From assembly GCF_028128765.1 (NCBI RefSeq), contig NZ_LBJG01000008.1, forward strand, positions 16,078-80,077: a stretch of 64,000 bases of DNA. Reading direction: 5' to 3'. How positions within the stretch are numbered: position 1 is the first letter of the stretch; each line of letters begins with the position of its first letter. This document shows positions 51,449 to 61,274 of the stretch, piece by piece. The notes beneath the pieces were generated by a model, which worked only from the letters and a program-made list of their open reading frames with translations, was not told where the DNA came from and made no database searches. The translations under genes were made by a program, and so were the position numbers. This DNA is from Bradyrhizobium sp. CCBAU 51627 (GTDB taxonomy: Bacteria > Pseudomonadota > Alphaproteobacteria > Rhizobiales > Xanthobacteraceae).

Positions 51449-53242
51449 CTACTCTGCCGGCTGCAATACGCCGCCGGGCCTGACGGTCCCGACCTCGTCG
51501 AGCGGCAGGTCCAGCACCTCCTCGAACTCGACGATGTTATCGATCTCCGTGCCCATCGCGATGTTGGTGACGCGCTCGAGGATGAACTCGACCACCACGG
51601 GCACGCGGTGCTTCTTCATCAATTCGCGGGCGGTGGCGAACGCGGCCTGCGTGTCCTTCGGGTCGGTGACGCGGATCGCCTTGCAGCCGAGGCCTTCGGC
51701 CACCGCAACATGGTCGACGCCGTAGACGCCGATCTCGGGCGCATTGATGTTCTCGAAGGAGAGCTGGACATGATAGTCCATGTCGAAGCCGCGCTGGGCC
51801 TGCCGAATCAAGCCAAGATACGAATTGTTCACGACGACGTGGATGTAGGGCAGATTGAACTGCGCGCCGACCGCGAGCTCCTCGATCAGGAACTGGAAGT
51901 CGTAGTCGCCAGACAGCGCGACGATGTCGCGCTCCGGGCACGCCGCGCGCACGCCGAGCGCCGCCGGCAGCGTCCAGCCGAGCGGCCCCGCCTGCCCGGC
52001 GTTGATCCAGTTGCGCGGCTTGTAGACGCCGAGGAACTGCGCACCTGCGATCTGCGACAAGCCGATAACGGTGACATAGGTGGTGTCACGTCCGAACGCC
52101 TTGTTCATCTCCTCATAGACGCGCTGCGGCTTGATCGGCACGTTGTCGAAATGGCTCTTGCGCAGCATGGTCTTCTTGCGATCGCGGCAGGCCGCGGGCC
52201 AGGCCTGGCGCTCGCGGAGCCTGCCTGACCGCCGCCATTCCCTGGCAACGGTGACGAAGAGCTCGAGCGCGGCTTTGGCGTCCGAGACGATGCCGAGATC
52301 GGGATTGAACACGCGGCCGATCTGCGTCGGCTCGATGTCGACATGCACGAAAGTGCGGCCCTTGGTGTAGGTCTCGACCGAACCGGTATGGCGATTAGCC
52401 CAGCGGTTGCCGATGCCGAGCACGAAGTCGGATTCCAGCAGCGTGGCGTTACCGTAGCGGTGGCTGGTCTGCAGGCCGACCATGCCGGCCATCAGCACGT
52501 GATCGTCGGGGATTGCTCCCCACCCCATCAACGTCGGCACGACAGGCACCTTGGCGATTTCGGCGAATTCGACCAGCAGATCCGACGCGTCGGCGTTGAT
52601 GACGCCGCCGCCCGCGACGATCAGCGGACGCTCAGCCGCGTTGAGCATCTCCAGCGCTTTCTCGACCTGCTTGCGCGTCGCAGTCGGCTTGTAGACCGGC
52701 AGCGGCTCGTAGGTCTCGTCGTCGAACTCGATCTCGGCGAGTTGCACGTCGAGCGGCATGTCGATCAGCACCGGCCCCGGCCGGCCCGAGCGCATGATAT
52801 GAAAGGCCTGGCTGAAGACACGCGGCACCAGCGCCGGCTCGCGCACCGTGACTGCCCATTTGGTCACCGGCTTGGCAATCGACTCGATGTCAACGGCCTG
52901 AAAATCTTCCTTGTAAAGCCGTGCCCGCGGCGCCTGCCCGGTGATGCAGAGGATCGGAATGGAATCGGCGATCGCCGAATAGAGCCCGGTGATCATGTCG
53001 GTGCCGGCCGGCCCCGAGGTGCCGATGCAAACACCGATATTGCCGGCCTTGGCCCGCGTGTAGCCTTCGGCCATATGCGAGGCGCCCTCGACATGGCGCG
53101 CCAGGATGTGGCGGATCGAGCTGCGCTTCTTCAGCGCCGAGTAAAGCGGATTGATCGCAGCGCCGGGAACGCCGAAGGCAGTCGTGATGCCTTCCTTCTC
53201 CAGGATACGCACGGCTGCATCGACAGCTCGCATCTTCGCCAT
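51449..53242 (-). CDS. gcl: Glyoxylate carboligase
   Basis: 597 residues. The TPP enzyme fold starts [20 protein letters not shown], with [20 protein letters not shown]. As in known Gcl, the residue facing the thiamine ring is not the usual Glu of this superfamily (the [15 protein letters not shown] region needs an alignment to be sure). The TPP motif is [20 protein letters not shown], ending in [10 protein letters not shown]. It joins two glyoxylates into tartronate semialdehyde plus CO2. It heads the gcl-hyi-glxR operon; a dyad lies 77-104 nt upstream. Confidence 0.96.
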   Translation of the reverse strand: MAKMRAVDAAVRILEKEGITTAFGVPGAAINPLYSALKKRSSIRHILARHVEGASHMAEGYTRAKAGNIGVCIGTSGPAGTDMITGLYSAIADSIPILCITGQAPRARLYKEDFQAVDIESIAKPVTKWAVTVREPALVPRVFSQAFHIMRSGRPGPVLIDMPLDVQLAEIEFDDETYEPLPVYKPTATRKQVEKALEMLNAAERPLIVAGGGVINADASDLLVEFAEIAKVPVVPTLMGWGAIPDDHVLMAGMVGLQTSHRYGNATLLESDFVLGIGNRWANRHTGSVETYTKGRTFVHVDIEPTQIGRVFNPDLGIVSDAKAALELFVTVAREWRRSGRLRERQAWPAACRDRKKTMLRKSHFDNVPIKPQRVYEEMNKAFGRDTTYVTVIGLSQIAGAQFLGVYKPRNWINAGQAGPLGWTLPAALGVRAACPERDIVALSGDYDFQFLIEELAVGAQFNLPYIHVVVNNSYLGLIRQAQRGFDMDYHVQLSFENINAPEIGVYGVDHVAVAEGLGCKAIRVTDPKDTQAAFATARELMKKHRVPVVVEFILERVTNIAMGTEIDNIVEFEEVLDLPLDEVGTVRPGGVLQPAE

Positions 53243-53318
53243 GTCGGACCTCGCTCGGTTAAGTCAGCGAGCGAGATCATCGTGCGCGGAAGATGCGATC
53301 TCAACGAAGCAGATTTTA

Positions 53319-53346
53319 TTTTCCACGATGCGGCAGCCGTGGAAAA
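53319..53346. promoter_or_regulatory. Inverted repeat upstream of gcl
   Basis: Perfect 9-bp arms TTTTCCACG and CGTGGAAAA with a 10-nt spacer, centred about 90 nt before the gcl start. TTTCCA/TGGAAA half sites are typical of IclR-type operators, and an IclR-family gene lies at 55349-56188. An operator is likely; binding by that protein is inferred. Confidence 0.6.
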
Positions 53347-53393
53347 ACCGTGGTTGTCTCAATCGGTTAGAGTGAAACCCAGGTGAAAGCCTC

Positions 53394-55196
53394 TCACTCG
53401 AACAGCGGCGCCAGTTCCATCTGCGGCACCAGCACGAGGCCCTTGTCGGTAATGCGAATTTCCGGAATGACCGATAGCGGAATCAGATTGAAACCCATGT
53501 AGGGAATCGTGCAGCCGGCCTCGGCCCATTCCTTCTTCAGCACCTTGACCTCTTCAGCCACCTCGGTGACGCGCTTGTCCGAGAGCAGGCCCGCGATCGG
53601 CAGCGGTACCAATGCCCTCACCTTGCCGTCGGCGACGACGCAGACGCCGCCCTGCTGTTCCTTGATCACTGCAATTGCGACCTGCATGTCGTCCTCGTTG
53701 GTGCCGGCGACGATGATGTTGTGGCTGTCGTGGCCGACGCTGGAAGCAACCGCGCCGCGCTTCAGGCCGAAATTCTTCAGCAAGCCATGAGCGACGTTGC
53801 CGGCCGATTTGCCATGGCGCTCAACCACGGTGACGAAGCACAGGCCATAGCGGGCGAACAGGGACGGCCAGTCCTTGACCGGCTCGATCGCGACCTTCTC
53901 ATGGATCAATGTGATACCCGGCAGCGCGGTCTTGATCGCGTTGACTGTGCAGGCCTTCTGCGGCAGCTCCGGCGTCAGCTTCAGCTTCTCTGGTAGTTTC
54001 ACGGTCGCATAGGCGGCCCTCGGATATTGGTAGCGCTGCGACAGCGCCTGATCGAGACGTGGCGTAATCTTGTGGTTCTCCACCAGCAACTCGCCGCCAT
54101 ACCAGGTGCATTGCGGCTTCAGCTGGTCGTCCATCAGCACGAGGTCGGCCCGACGGCCGCCGCCGAGCCCGCCGATGTCGCCGTCCATGCCGAAGCGCGT
54201 GGCGCCATGCAGCGAGCCCATCGACCAGGCCTGCTCGGGCGACATCCCTGCCTTCGCGGCTTCCCGCACCACCCAGTCGAGACCGAACAGCAGGAGGTCG
54301 TCGGCGTCGCGATCGTCGGTGCAGACTGCAGTCCGCTTGTGCGAGGCGCCTAGCTCCGTAACCGTGCGGATTGCCTGCGGAAGCGAATGCCAGGGCGTGG
54401 TCGGCGGACCGCCGCGCAGGAACACCCAGACGCCGGCGTCGAGCAGATCGTCAGCAATGTCGCGGTCGATCGCCTCATGGGTGTCGGTGACGCCGCTCGC
54501 CGCATAGGCCGCAACGAATTCGCGGCCATAGACATGGCCGGACACCGGCCGTCCGCGCTTCAAGGCCGCTGCCAGGATCGCGTGGCTGCGCTCGTCGCCC
54601 ATGGTAACAGGCACGAAATCCATTTTCTCACCGAGCGCGACCGCTTCCGGCCAGCGGTCGAACAGGTCGGCGATCTTGTCGGGCGTGAGGTCGCCACCCG
54701 CGGTTTCCAGCTCCGCCGAAGTGGCCGGGACCGTCGAAGGCACCGTCAGAAAGATCGACAGCGGCGCCTCGCGGGCGTCCTCCAGCATGGCTTCAACACC
54801 GGCGACATCCATCACATTGCCGATCTCGTGGCTGTCGCAGAAGATCGTGGTGGTGCCGTTCAGCAGCGCGGCCTCGGCGTAGGCGCAGGCCGTCACCATC
54901 GACGATTCGATATGGATGTGCGGATCGACCAGCCCGGGCGCGATGATGCCGCCGGCGGCATCAAAAACCGCGACGTCGCTCCACGCCTTTTTCGCCGTGC
55001 CTGATGGCTTCACCGCGGCGACGCGCCCGCCGGCGATCCAAACCTCCCGTCCCGGATGAATCCGCTCCGAATATGTCGAGAGCACCCGTGCACCCGAGAT
55101 GACGAGGTCGGGCGCGAGGCGGGCCGAGGCGACATCGGCGAGGCGGCGCGTCATCGTGTGCAGCGGCGCGACGGCAAAGCGGGTGAGTTTGGTCAT
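53394..55196 (-). CDS. ade: Adenine deaminase
   Basis: 600 residues, amidohydrolase family. The metal-site motif [19 protein letters not shown] (near residue 85) and [10 protein letters not shown] follow an N-terminal beta-sandwich. The C-terminal Ade domain has [20 protein letters not shown], then [10 protein letters not shown], and [11 protein letters not shown]. It converts adenine to hypoxanthine. With gcl next door it fits purine breakdown, whose end products feed glyoxylate into the gcl pathway. It stops 152 nt before the gcl start. Confidence 0.94.
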   Translation of the reverse strand: MTKLTRFAVAPLHTMTRRLADVASARLAPDLVISGARVLSTYSERIHPGREVWIAGGRVAAVKPSGTAKKAWSDVAVFDAAGGIIAPGLVDPHIHIESSMVTACAYAEAALLNGTTTIFCDSHEIGNVMDVAGVEAMLEDAREAPLSIFLTVPSTVPATSAELETAGGDLTPDKIADLFDRWPEAVALGEKMDFVPVTMGDERSHAILAAALKRGRPVSGHVYGREFVAAYAASGVTDTHEAIDRDIADDLLDAGVWVFLRGGPPTTPWHSLPQAIRTVTELGASHKRTAVCTDDRDADDLLLFGLDWVVREAAKAGMSPEQAWSMGSLHGATRFGMDGDIGGLGGGRRADLVLMDDQLKPQCTWYGGELLVENHKITPRLDQALSQRYQYPRAAYATVKLPEKLKLTPELPQKACTVNAIKTALPGITLIHEKVAIEPVKDWPSLFARYGLCFVTVVERHGKSAGNVAHGLLKNFGLKRGAVASSVGHDSHNIIVAGTNEDDMQVAIAVIKEQQGGVCVVADGKVRALVPLPIAGLLSDKRVTEVAEEVKVLKKEWAEAGCTIPYMGFNLIPLSVIPEIRITDKGLVLVPQMELAPLFE

Positions 55197-55348
55197 CGGA
55201 ACCCTCGCGTGGCGTTACTGCCCACGATGGTTACGCTCTGCGCCAAAGCGGGCAAGCTCAAATATAGCAGCACACCTGCTTACGCGTTAGGCGGCGAACC
55301 GCCCGTCGTCCTCGACCTTGCAGATCTGCGCGAGTTCCGTCTTCTGGC

Positions 55349-56188
55349 TCAATCCTGTTTCACCGTCGGCGTAACACCGCCGAGCGCCGACGTAAGCTCC
55401 GCGGCGACCTCGCGCACCATGCGGCCGACCTCCGGCAACCGATCGTCCGTGATGCGGCTGGTCATGCCGGATACGGAGATCGCGGCGAGCGGCTCAGCGA
55501 GGGCGTTGTAAACCACAGCCGCGACGCAGCGCAGGCCGATTTGCGCCTCCTCGTCGTCGATCGCAAAGCCCTTCTTGCGCACAGTCGCGAGCTCCTTGAA
55601 CAGGTCGCTTGGCCGTACGATGGACTTCTCCGTGAGTCTGGGCATGCCGTGATGGCGGATGACGGCGCGGACATCCTCGTCGGAATAGGTCGCGAGCACG
55701 GCCTTGCCGACGCCTGACGTCACCATCGCGACGCGGCCACCGACCTTGGTCAGCGAGCGCATGATCTCGCGGCTCTCCATGCGGGTCAGCACGATGATGA
55801 ACTCATCATCGACCACAGCGAGATTGGCGGTCTCACGGGTGAGATCACGCAGCTTGCGCAAGTAAGGAATCGCCTGTGCCGTGAAATTGCGTCGCCGCGC
55901 AAAGCTCGCGCCGACAGTGAAGCTGCGGACGCCGACATGCCATTTGGATTCGGCGCGATCGAACTGCACGAAGCGGCGGCTTTCCAGCGTCGCCAGCAAG
56001 CGATGCACGGTTGAGGCTGAGAGGCCGGTGCAGACGGCCAGATCGCTGAGGCGATAGCCTTCGTCGTCCTCGCCCAGCGTCTCGAGGATCGAGAGCGCGC
56101 GGTCGACGGACTGCACGCCGCCGTCACGATCGGCCTCTGCTGCCGATCGTGTCTCGAGCGATTTGCGCCGGATCACGTTCTTGCCCAT
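55349..56188 (-). CDS. IclR-family transcriptional regulator
   Basis: 279 residues. The N-terminal winged HTH is YRLSDLAVCTGLSASTVHRL (near residue 42), followed by the effector domain with GMPRLTEKSIVRPSDLFKEL and GFAIDDEEAQIGLRCVAAVV. This type senses small acids such as glyoxylate or aromatic acids. It sits between the acyl-CoA synthetase and ade-gcl genes, so it probably controls one or both. The inverted repeat at 53319-53346 is its best local target. Confidence 0.9.
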   Translation of the reverse strand: MGKNVIRRKSLETRSAAEADRDGGVQSVDRALSILETLGEDDEGYRLSDLAVCTGLSASTVHRLLATLESRRFVQFDRAESKWHVGVRSFTVGASFARRRNFTAQAIPYLRKLRDLTRETANLAVVDDEFIIVLTRMESREIMRSLTKVGGRVAMVTSGVGKAVLATYSDEDVRAVIRHHGMPRLTEKSIVRPSDLFKELATVRKKGFAIDDEEAQIGLRCVAAVVYNALAEPLAAISVSGMTSRITDDRLPEVGRMVREVAAELTSALGGVTPTVKQD

Positions 56189-56205
56189 CGCGACCTGACA
56201 GTTAT

Positions 56206-56233
56206 CACCTCTCCCCGCGGGCGGGGAGAGGTG
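56206..56233 (-). terminator. Perfect hairpin between the acyl-CoA synthetase and iclR genes
   Basis: CACCTCTCCCCGC and GCGGGGAGAGGTG, 13-bp arms with GG between, lying 13 nt after the synthetase stop (minus strand). No T-tract follows. The CTCTCCCC/GGGGAGAG core is a frequent rhizobial intergenic palindrome, so it may be both a repeat and a weak terminator. Confidence 0.6.
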
Positions 56234-56245
56234 AACGTCATCGTC

Positions 56246-58375
56246 TCAGAGCAGGCCCGCCCCGCGGGCCCACTTGTACTTGGCACCAAGCACTTCGACC
56301 GGCAGCTCGGTCGAATAGGCATAGGCCGGGATGCCGTGCTGGTAGAGATATTCGGCGGCTTCCTCGACCTCGACGTCGCCGGCGAGCGAGGCGACCACCG
56401 GCTTCACGAAGCCCTTGGCCTCCATTTCCTTCTTCACCTCGACCATATTGCGGGCAAAAACCATCGGCGGCGTGACGATGGTGTGCCAGTAGCCGAGGAT
56501 CAGCGAATGGATGCGCTCGTCGGAGAGACCGAGCTTCACCGTGTTGACATAGGTGATCGGCGGCTCGCCACCGGTGATATCCACAGGATTTCCAGCAGCG
56601 CCGAACGGCGGGATGAACTTGCGGAAGGCCGCGTCGAGATCCGGCGGCATCGACATCAGCGACAGGCCGTTGTCGACGCAGGAGTCCGACAGCAGCACAC
56701 CCGAACCGCCGGCGCCGGTGATGATCAGCACGTTCTCCCCCTTCGGCGTCGGCAGCACCGGCACGCCGCGGGCGAATTCGAGCAGCTGACGCAGACTGCG
56801 GGCGCGGATGACGCCGGACTGCTTGAACACGTCCTCATAGATGCGGTCGTTACCGGCGAGCGCGCCGGTGTGCGACGAGGCGGCCTTGGCGCCGGCCGAG
56901 GTGCGGCCGGCCTTGAGCACGACAACCGGCTTCTTCTTGGAGACGCGCTTGGCGGCCTCCGCAAAGGCGCGGCCGTCCTTGAGGTCTTCGCAATGCTGCG
57001 CGATCAGGTTGGTGTTCGGATCCTGCTCGAAGAAGGCGAGCAGATCGTCCTCGTCGATGTCAGACTTGTTGCCGAGGCCGACGATGGCGGAGACGCCCAT
57101 CTTGGCCGAGCGCGAGAAGCCGATGATAGCCATGCCGATGCCACCCGACTGGGACGACAGCGCTGCGTGACCCTTGACGTCATAGGCTGTGCAGAAGGTC
57201 GCGCAGAGGTTCGCCGGGGTATAGTAGAAGCCGTAGATATTCGGCCCCATCAGCCGAATATCGTACTTCTTGCCGACTTCGACGATCTCGGCCTGGAGCT
57301 CCGGCGCGCCAGCTTCCGCAAAGCCCGACGGAATCAGCACCGCGCCCGGGATTTTCTTCTCGCCGCATTCGGTCAGCGCTCCCGCGACGAACTTCGCGGG
57401 AATCGCGAACACCGCGACGTCGATCACACCGGGCACATCCTTGACGCTCTTGTAGGCCTTGTAGCCGAGGATCTCGGCAGCCTTGGGGTGGATCGGGATG
57501 ATCTCGCCCTTGTAGCCGCCGTTGATGAGGTTCTTCATCACGGAGTTGCCAATCTTGCCATCCTCGGCGGACGCACCGATCACGGCAACCGCCTTCGGCT
57601 GCATGATGCGATTCATAGCCGCGACGATCTCTTCAGTCGGGCGCGGCTTGGGCTTCGGCTTGTAGGCGAAGTCGACGACGATGCGCACGTCGGCGGCAAT
57701 TGCGTTCTTGGCAGTGGCGAACACAGGGTTGAGGTCGAGCTCGACGATTTCAGGGAAATCGGTGACGAGCTGCGAGACCTTGACGATCACGTCGGCGAGC
57801 GCCGTGCGGTTGACCGGCTCGCTGCCGCGTACGCCCTTCAAAATTTCATGTGCCTGGATGCCGTCGAGCATCGAGAGCGCATCTTCCTTGGCCGCAGGCG
57901 CGAGGCGGAAGGTAATGTCCTTGAGCACCTCGACCAGCACGCCGCCGAGGCCGAAGGCGACCAGCTTGCCGAACGAGCCGTCGGTGATCGAACCAACGAT
58001 CACTTCGGTGCCGCCGGCCAGCATCTGCTGCACCTGGATGCCCTCGATCTTGGCATCGGCCTTGTACTTCTTGGCATTGCCGAGAATGGTCTCGTAGGCC
58101 TTCTCGGCATCCTCAGCCGTCTTGACGCCGACGATGACGCCGCCGGCCTCGGTCTTGTGGAGAATGTCCGGGGAGACGATCTTCATCACGACCGGAAAAC
58201 CCATCGCGGAGGCCATCTTGCCGGCCTCGCCCGCCGACTTCGCCACGCCCTCTTTCGGCACTGGAATGCCGTAGGCGTCGCAGACCAGCTTGCCCTCGGG
58301 GGCTGTCAGGCTGGTGCGGTTATCGGCCTTGACCTGGTCAAGGACCTTGCGGACGACGTCTTTGGAATTGGACAT
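56246..58375 (-). CDS. NDP-forming acyl-CoA synthetase (acetate-CoA ligase family), possible oxalate-linked enzyme
   Basis: 709 residues. The ATP-grasp domain comes first (GKLVCDAYGIPVPKEGVAKS; VVMKIVSPDILHKTEAGGVI; QQMLAGGTEVIVGS). A CoA-binding domain starts near residue 275 (PKAVAVIGASAEDGKIGNSV), followed by a succinyl-CoA-ligase-like part with the phosphohistidine SSHTGALAGND. This is the fused beta-alpha order of ADP-forming acyl-CoA synthetases. It is divergent from gntR-oxc-frc across shared operators, so it may form an acyl-CoA (oxalyl- or formyl-CoA) in oxalate use. That substrate is inference. Confidence 0.85.
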   Translation of the reverse strand: MSNSKDVVRKVLDQVKADNRTSLTAPEGKLVCDAYGIPVPKEGVAKSAGEAGKMASAMGFPVVMKIVSPDILHKTEAGGVIVGVKTAEDAEKAYETILGNAKKYKADAKIEGIQVQQMLAGGTEVIVGSITDGSFGKLVAFGLGGVLVEVLKDITFRLAPAAKEDALSMLDGIQAHEILKGVRGSEPVNRTALADVIVKVSQLVTDFPEIVELDLNPVFATAKNAIAADVRIVVDFAYKPKPKPRPTEEIVAAMNRIMQPKAVAVIGASAEDGKIGNSVMKNLINGGYKGEIIPIHPKAAEILGYKAYKSVKDVPGVIDVAVFAIPAKFVAGALTECGEKKIPGAVLIPSGFAEAGAPELQAEIVEVGKKYDIRLMGPNIYGFYYTPANLCATFCTAYDVKGHAALSSQSGGIGMAIIGFSRSAKMGVSAIVGLGNKSDIDEDDLLAFFEQDPNTNLIAQHCEDLKDGRAFAEAAKRVSKKKPVVVLKAGRTSAGAKAASSHTGALAGNDRIYEDVFKQSGVIRARSLRQLLEFARGVPVLPTPKGENVLIITGAGGSGVLLSDSCVDNGLSLMSMPPDLDAAFRKFIPPFGAAGNPVDITGGEPPITYVNTVKLGLSDERIHSLILGYWHTIVTPPMVFARNMVEVKKEMEAKGFVKPVVASLAGDVEVEEAAEYLYQHGIPAYAYSTELPVEVLGAKYKWARGAGLL

Positions 58376-58529
58376 AGGCTTCTCCCTTGACCTTCAGTTC
58401 TTGCTTTGCGAAGCGCGCATGATGCGGCTGCCGTGATACTTGCCATCGCCGCTCAGTGTTCCGCGTGGCGGAACTGAGTGGCGAAAGGGCTTGATTACTC
58501 CGCCAGCTTGGATCAAAAATGGCTAGCTA

Positions 58530-58546
58530 TGGCATTTGGTATGCCA
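58530..58546. promoter_or_regulatory. Operator 1 of the oxalate locus
   Basis: TGGCATTTGGTATGCCA: perfect 6-bp arms TGGCAT/ATGCCA around TTGGT. An identical 17-mer stands at 58611-58627. It lies between the divergent acyl-CoA synthetase and gntR genes, as expected for the GntR protein at 58685-59416. Confidence 0.75.
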
Positions 58547-58610
58547 GGAGCCAACTTGTCAAGTCAGAGCACGACCGAGAAGGCCGCAAAAAATAGCCAG
58601 CTTGACATTC

Positions 58611-58627
58611 TGGCATTTGGTATGCCA
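58611..58627. promoter_or_regulatory. Operator 2 of the oxalate locus
   Basis: An exact second copy of TGGCATTTGGTATGCCA, 81 bp from the first. A TTGACA at 58602-58607 just before it fits a plus-strand -35, which would put the operator in the spacer and -10 region of the gntR-oxc-frc promoter (repression). Within each copy TTGGTATGCCA is itself a near-palindrome. Confidence 0.75.
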
Positions 58628-58684
58628 AAAACTTTCCAGTAAATATTCCTGTAAAAGACGACTCCCCACTGGAGGAGAATCGTC

Positions 58685-59416
58685 GTGTCACTGCGGAAAC
58701 CAACCAAGGCGTTGCCGAACATGGCCGAGGCAGACATCGCAATCGTTCGTATTGCCCCGGAGAGCAGCTTCAAGAACAAGGCGTATGACGCCTTGAAGGA
58801 AGCCATCCTCAAGATGGACATCTATTCCACGCCTGAGCCGGTGATGCTGGACGAGCGTGCGTTGTCCGAACGCCTGGGTGTCAGCCGCACGCCGATCCGC
58901 GAAGCCATTGCAATGCTCGAGCAGGACGGCTTCGTGAAGACGGTTCCGCGTCGCGGCATCATGGTGGTGCGCCGGACCAAGAGCGAGATTGTCGACATGA
59001 TCCGCGCCTGGGCGGCGCTGGAGAGCATGGCGGCCCGCCTCATCACCACCACCGCGCGCAAGAAGGACATCTCGGCGCTGCGCGACTTCTTCAAGGACTT
59101 TGGCAAGGACCGTCTGCCTGAGGATCACGTCGAGGAATATTCGAAAGCCAACATCGCCTTCCATCAGGCGCTGATCTCGTTGTCGGAATCCCCCGTGCTG
59201 GTCGATCTCACCAACGACCTTTTGCTGCACGTGCGCGGCTATCGGCAGTTGACGATCGGGCGCAAGGACCGCACCGCAACCTCCCTGCCCGAGCATCTCG
59301 CCATGATCGAGGCGCTCGAGGCGCGCGACACCGAGCTCGCCGAGAAGCGCGCCCGCGACCACACTCTTGGCCTTGCCGCTTACGTCGAAGCGCATGGCCA
59401 GGAACTCTTTAGCTAG
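58685..59416 (+). CDS. GntR/FadR-family regulator of oxalate genes
   Basis: 243 residues from a GTG at 58685, with GGAGGAG 7 nt upstream. The winged HTH is [20 protein letters not shown], then [20 protein letters not shown]. The FCD domain has a metal-binding pattern with the His of [10 protein letters not shown] and the later HLAMIEAL and RARDHTLG. It is the first gene of gntR-oxc-frc and lies beside two identical palindromes, so autoregulation with an acyl-CoA or oxalate-type effector is likely. Confidence 0.92.
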   Translation: MSLRKPTKALPNMAEADIAIVRIAPESSFKNKAYDALKEAILKMDIYSTPEPVMLDERALSERLGVSRTPIREAIAMLEQDGFVKTVPRRGIMVVRRTKSEIVDMIRAWAALESMAARLITTTARKKDISALRDFFKDFGKDRLPEDHVEEYSKANIAFHQALISLSESPVLVDLTNDLLLHVRGYRQLTIGRKDRTATSLPEHLAMIEALEARDTELAEKRARDHTLGLAAYVEAHGQELFS

Positions 59417-59477
59417 CAACCTTCACCAGAAGGGCGAAAGACTCGCCCCGCTACTTGAGACCAGGGAGACAAGGCCC

Positions 59478-61211
59478 ATGCTGAATACCGCGACCAAGTC
59501 CGAGGCACCGGGCATCGAGCAGGAACTGACGGACGGTTTCCATCTCGTCATCGACGCGCTCAAGCTGAACGGCATCAACACCATCTATAATGTGCCGGGC
59601 ATCCCGATCACGGATTTGGGCCGAATGGCGCAGGCCGCCGGTATTCGCGTGATCTCCTTCCGCCACGAGCAGAACGCCGGCTACGCCGCGGGCATCGCCG
59701 GCTATCTGACCAAGAAGCCCGGCGTCTGCCTGACGGTGTCCGCGCCCGGCTTCCTCAATGGTCTCACCGCGCTCGCACACGCCACCACCAACTGCTACCC
59801 GATGATCCTGGTCTCAGGCTCCTCCGAGCGCGAGATCGTCGACCTGCAGCAGGGCGACTACGAGGAAATGGACCAGCTCGCGATTGCGAAGCCGCTGTGC
59901 AAGGCGGCCTATCGCGTCCTGCACGCTCAGGACATCGGCATCGGTTTTGCCCGCGCCATCCGCGCCGCGGTCTCGGGCCGTCCGGGTGGCGTCTATCTCG
60001 ACCTGCCGGCCAAGCTGTTCGGCCAGGTGATGAACGCCGAGGCCGGCCAGAAGTCGCTGGTCAAGGTGATCGACGCGGCGCCCGCGCAGATCCCCTCGCC
60101 CGCATCCGTGAAGCGCGCGCTGGACGTGCTCAAGGCTGCAAAGCGCCCGCTCATCATCCTCGGCAAGGGCGCGGCCTACGCGCAGGCTGATGAGGAAATC
60201 AAAAGCTTTGTCGAGAAGAGCGGCGTGCCGTTCCTGCCGATGAGCATGGCCAAGGGCCTGCTCCCCGACACACACCCGCAATGCGCCGGCGCCGCGCGCT
60301 CGACAGTGCTGAAGGAGTCGGACGTCGTCATGCTGATCGGCGCGCGGCTGAACTGGCTGCTCTCGCATGGCAAGGGCAAGAGCTGGGGTGATCAGCCGAA
60401 GAAATTCATCCAGGTCGACATCGAGCCGAAGGAGATGGATTCCAACGTCGAGATCGTCGCGCCCGTCGTCGGCGACATCGGTTCGGTGGTCTCGGCCTTC
60501 AACCAGGCGATGGGCTCGTCCTGGACCGCTCCGCCGGCCGACTGGACCAAGGCCGTTTCGACCAAGCGCGAAGAGAACGTCGCCAAGATGGCGCCGAAGC
60601 TCATGAACAACAAATCGCCGATGGACTATCACGGCGCGCTCGGCGTGCTGAAGAACGTCATCAAGGAGCACCCGGAGGCGATCCTCGTCAATGAGGGCGC
60701 CAACACGCTCGACCTCGCCCGCGGCGTCATCGACATGTACCGCCCGCGCAAGCGTCTCGACGTCGGCACCTGGGGCGTAATGGGCATCGGCATGGGTCAG
60801 GCGATCGGGGCCGCGCTCGAGACCGGCCATCCCGTGCTGGCGGTGGAAGGCGACAGCGCGTTCGGTTTCTCCGGCATGGAGGTCGAGACCATCTGCCGCT
60901 ACAATCTTCCGATCTGCGTCGTCATCTTCAACAATGATGGCATCTACCGCGGAACCGATGTCAACGGCGCGAACTCCGATCCCGCGACCACCGTGTTCGT
61001 CAAGGGCGCGCGCTACGACAAGATGATGGAGGCCTTCGGCGGCGTCGGCGTGAATGCCACTTCGCCCGACGAGCTGAAGCGCGCCGTCAACGAAGCGATG
61101 AAGTCGGGCAAGCCGACGCTCATCAACGCGGTGATCGATCCGGCCGCCGGCTCGGAGAGCGGCCGCATCGGCAACCTCAATCCGCAGAGCGTTCTGCAGA
61201 AGAAGAAGTAA
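59478..61211 (+). CDS. oxc: Oxalyl-CoA decarboxylase
   Basis: 577 residues from ATG 59478; an open frame back to 59367 overlaps gntR. The TPP-activating Glu is in [20 protein letters not shown] near residue 57. The TPP/Mg motif is [20 protein letters not shown] through [11 protein letters not shown] near residue 465-495. The middle domain has [20 protein letters not shown], suited to ADP/CoA binding. It converts oxalyl-CoA to formyl-CoA and CO2. It lies 61 nt after gntR and 63 nt before frc. Confidence 0.96.
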   Translation: MLNTATKSEAPGIEQELTDGFHLVIDALKLNGINTIYNVPGIPITDLGRMAQAAGIRVISFRHEQNAGYAAGIAGYLTKKPGVCLTVSAPGFLNGLTALAHATTNCYPMILVSGSSEREIVDLQQGDYEEMDQLAIAKPLCKAAYRVLHAQDIGIGFARAIRAAVSGRPGGVYLDLPAKLFGQVMNAEAGQKSLVKVIDAAPAQIPSPASVKRALDVLKAAKRPLIILGKGAAYAQADEEIKSFVEKSGVPFLPMSMAKGLLPDTHPQCAGAARSTVLKESDVVMLIGARLNWLLSHGKGKSWGDQPKKFIQVDIEPKEMDSNVEIVAPVVGDIGSVVSAFNQAMGSSWTAPPADWTKAVSTKREENVAKMAPKLMNNKSPMDYHGALGVLKNVIKEHPEAILVNEGANTLDLARGVIDMYRPRKRLDVGTWGVMGIGMGQAIGAALETGHPVLAVEGDSAFGFSGMEVETICRYNLPICVVIFNNDGIYRGTDVNGANSDPATTVFVKGARYDKMMEAFGGVGVNATSPDELKRAVNEAMKSGKPTLINAVIDPAAGSESGRIGNLNPQSVLQKKK

Positions 61212-61274
61212 GTCCACCCCTCAACCCTTTATTCCCTGTGGTTCGCAGGGGCAGACAGAGTACGGAGCTAGACA

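Noticed and set aside
56231..58390. Plus-strand frame of 719 codons opposite the acyl-CoA synthetase
   Set aside because: Same antisense effect; the minus-strand product has ATP-grasp and CoA-binding motifs in the right order.
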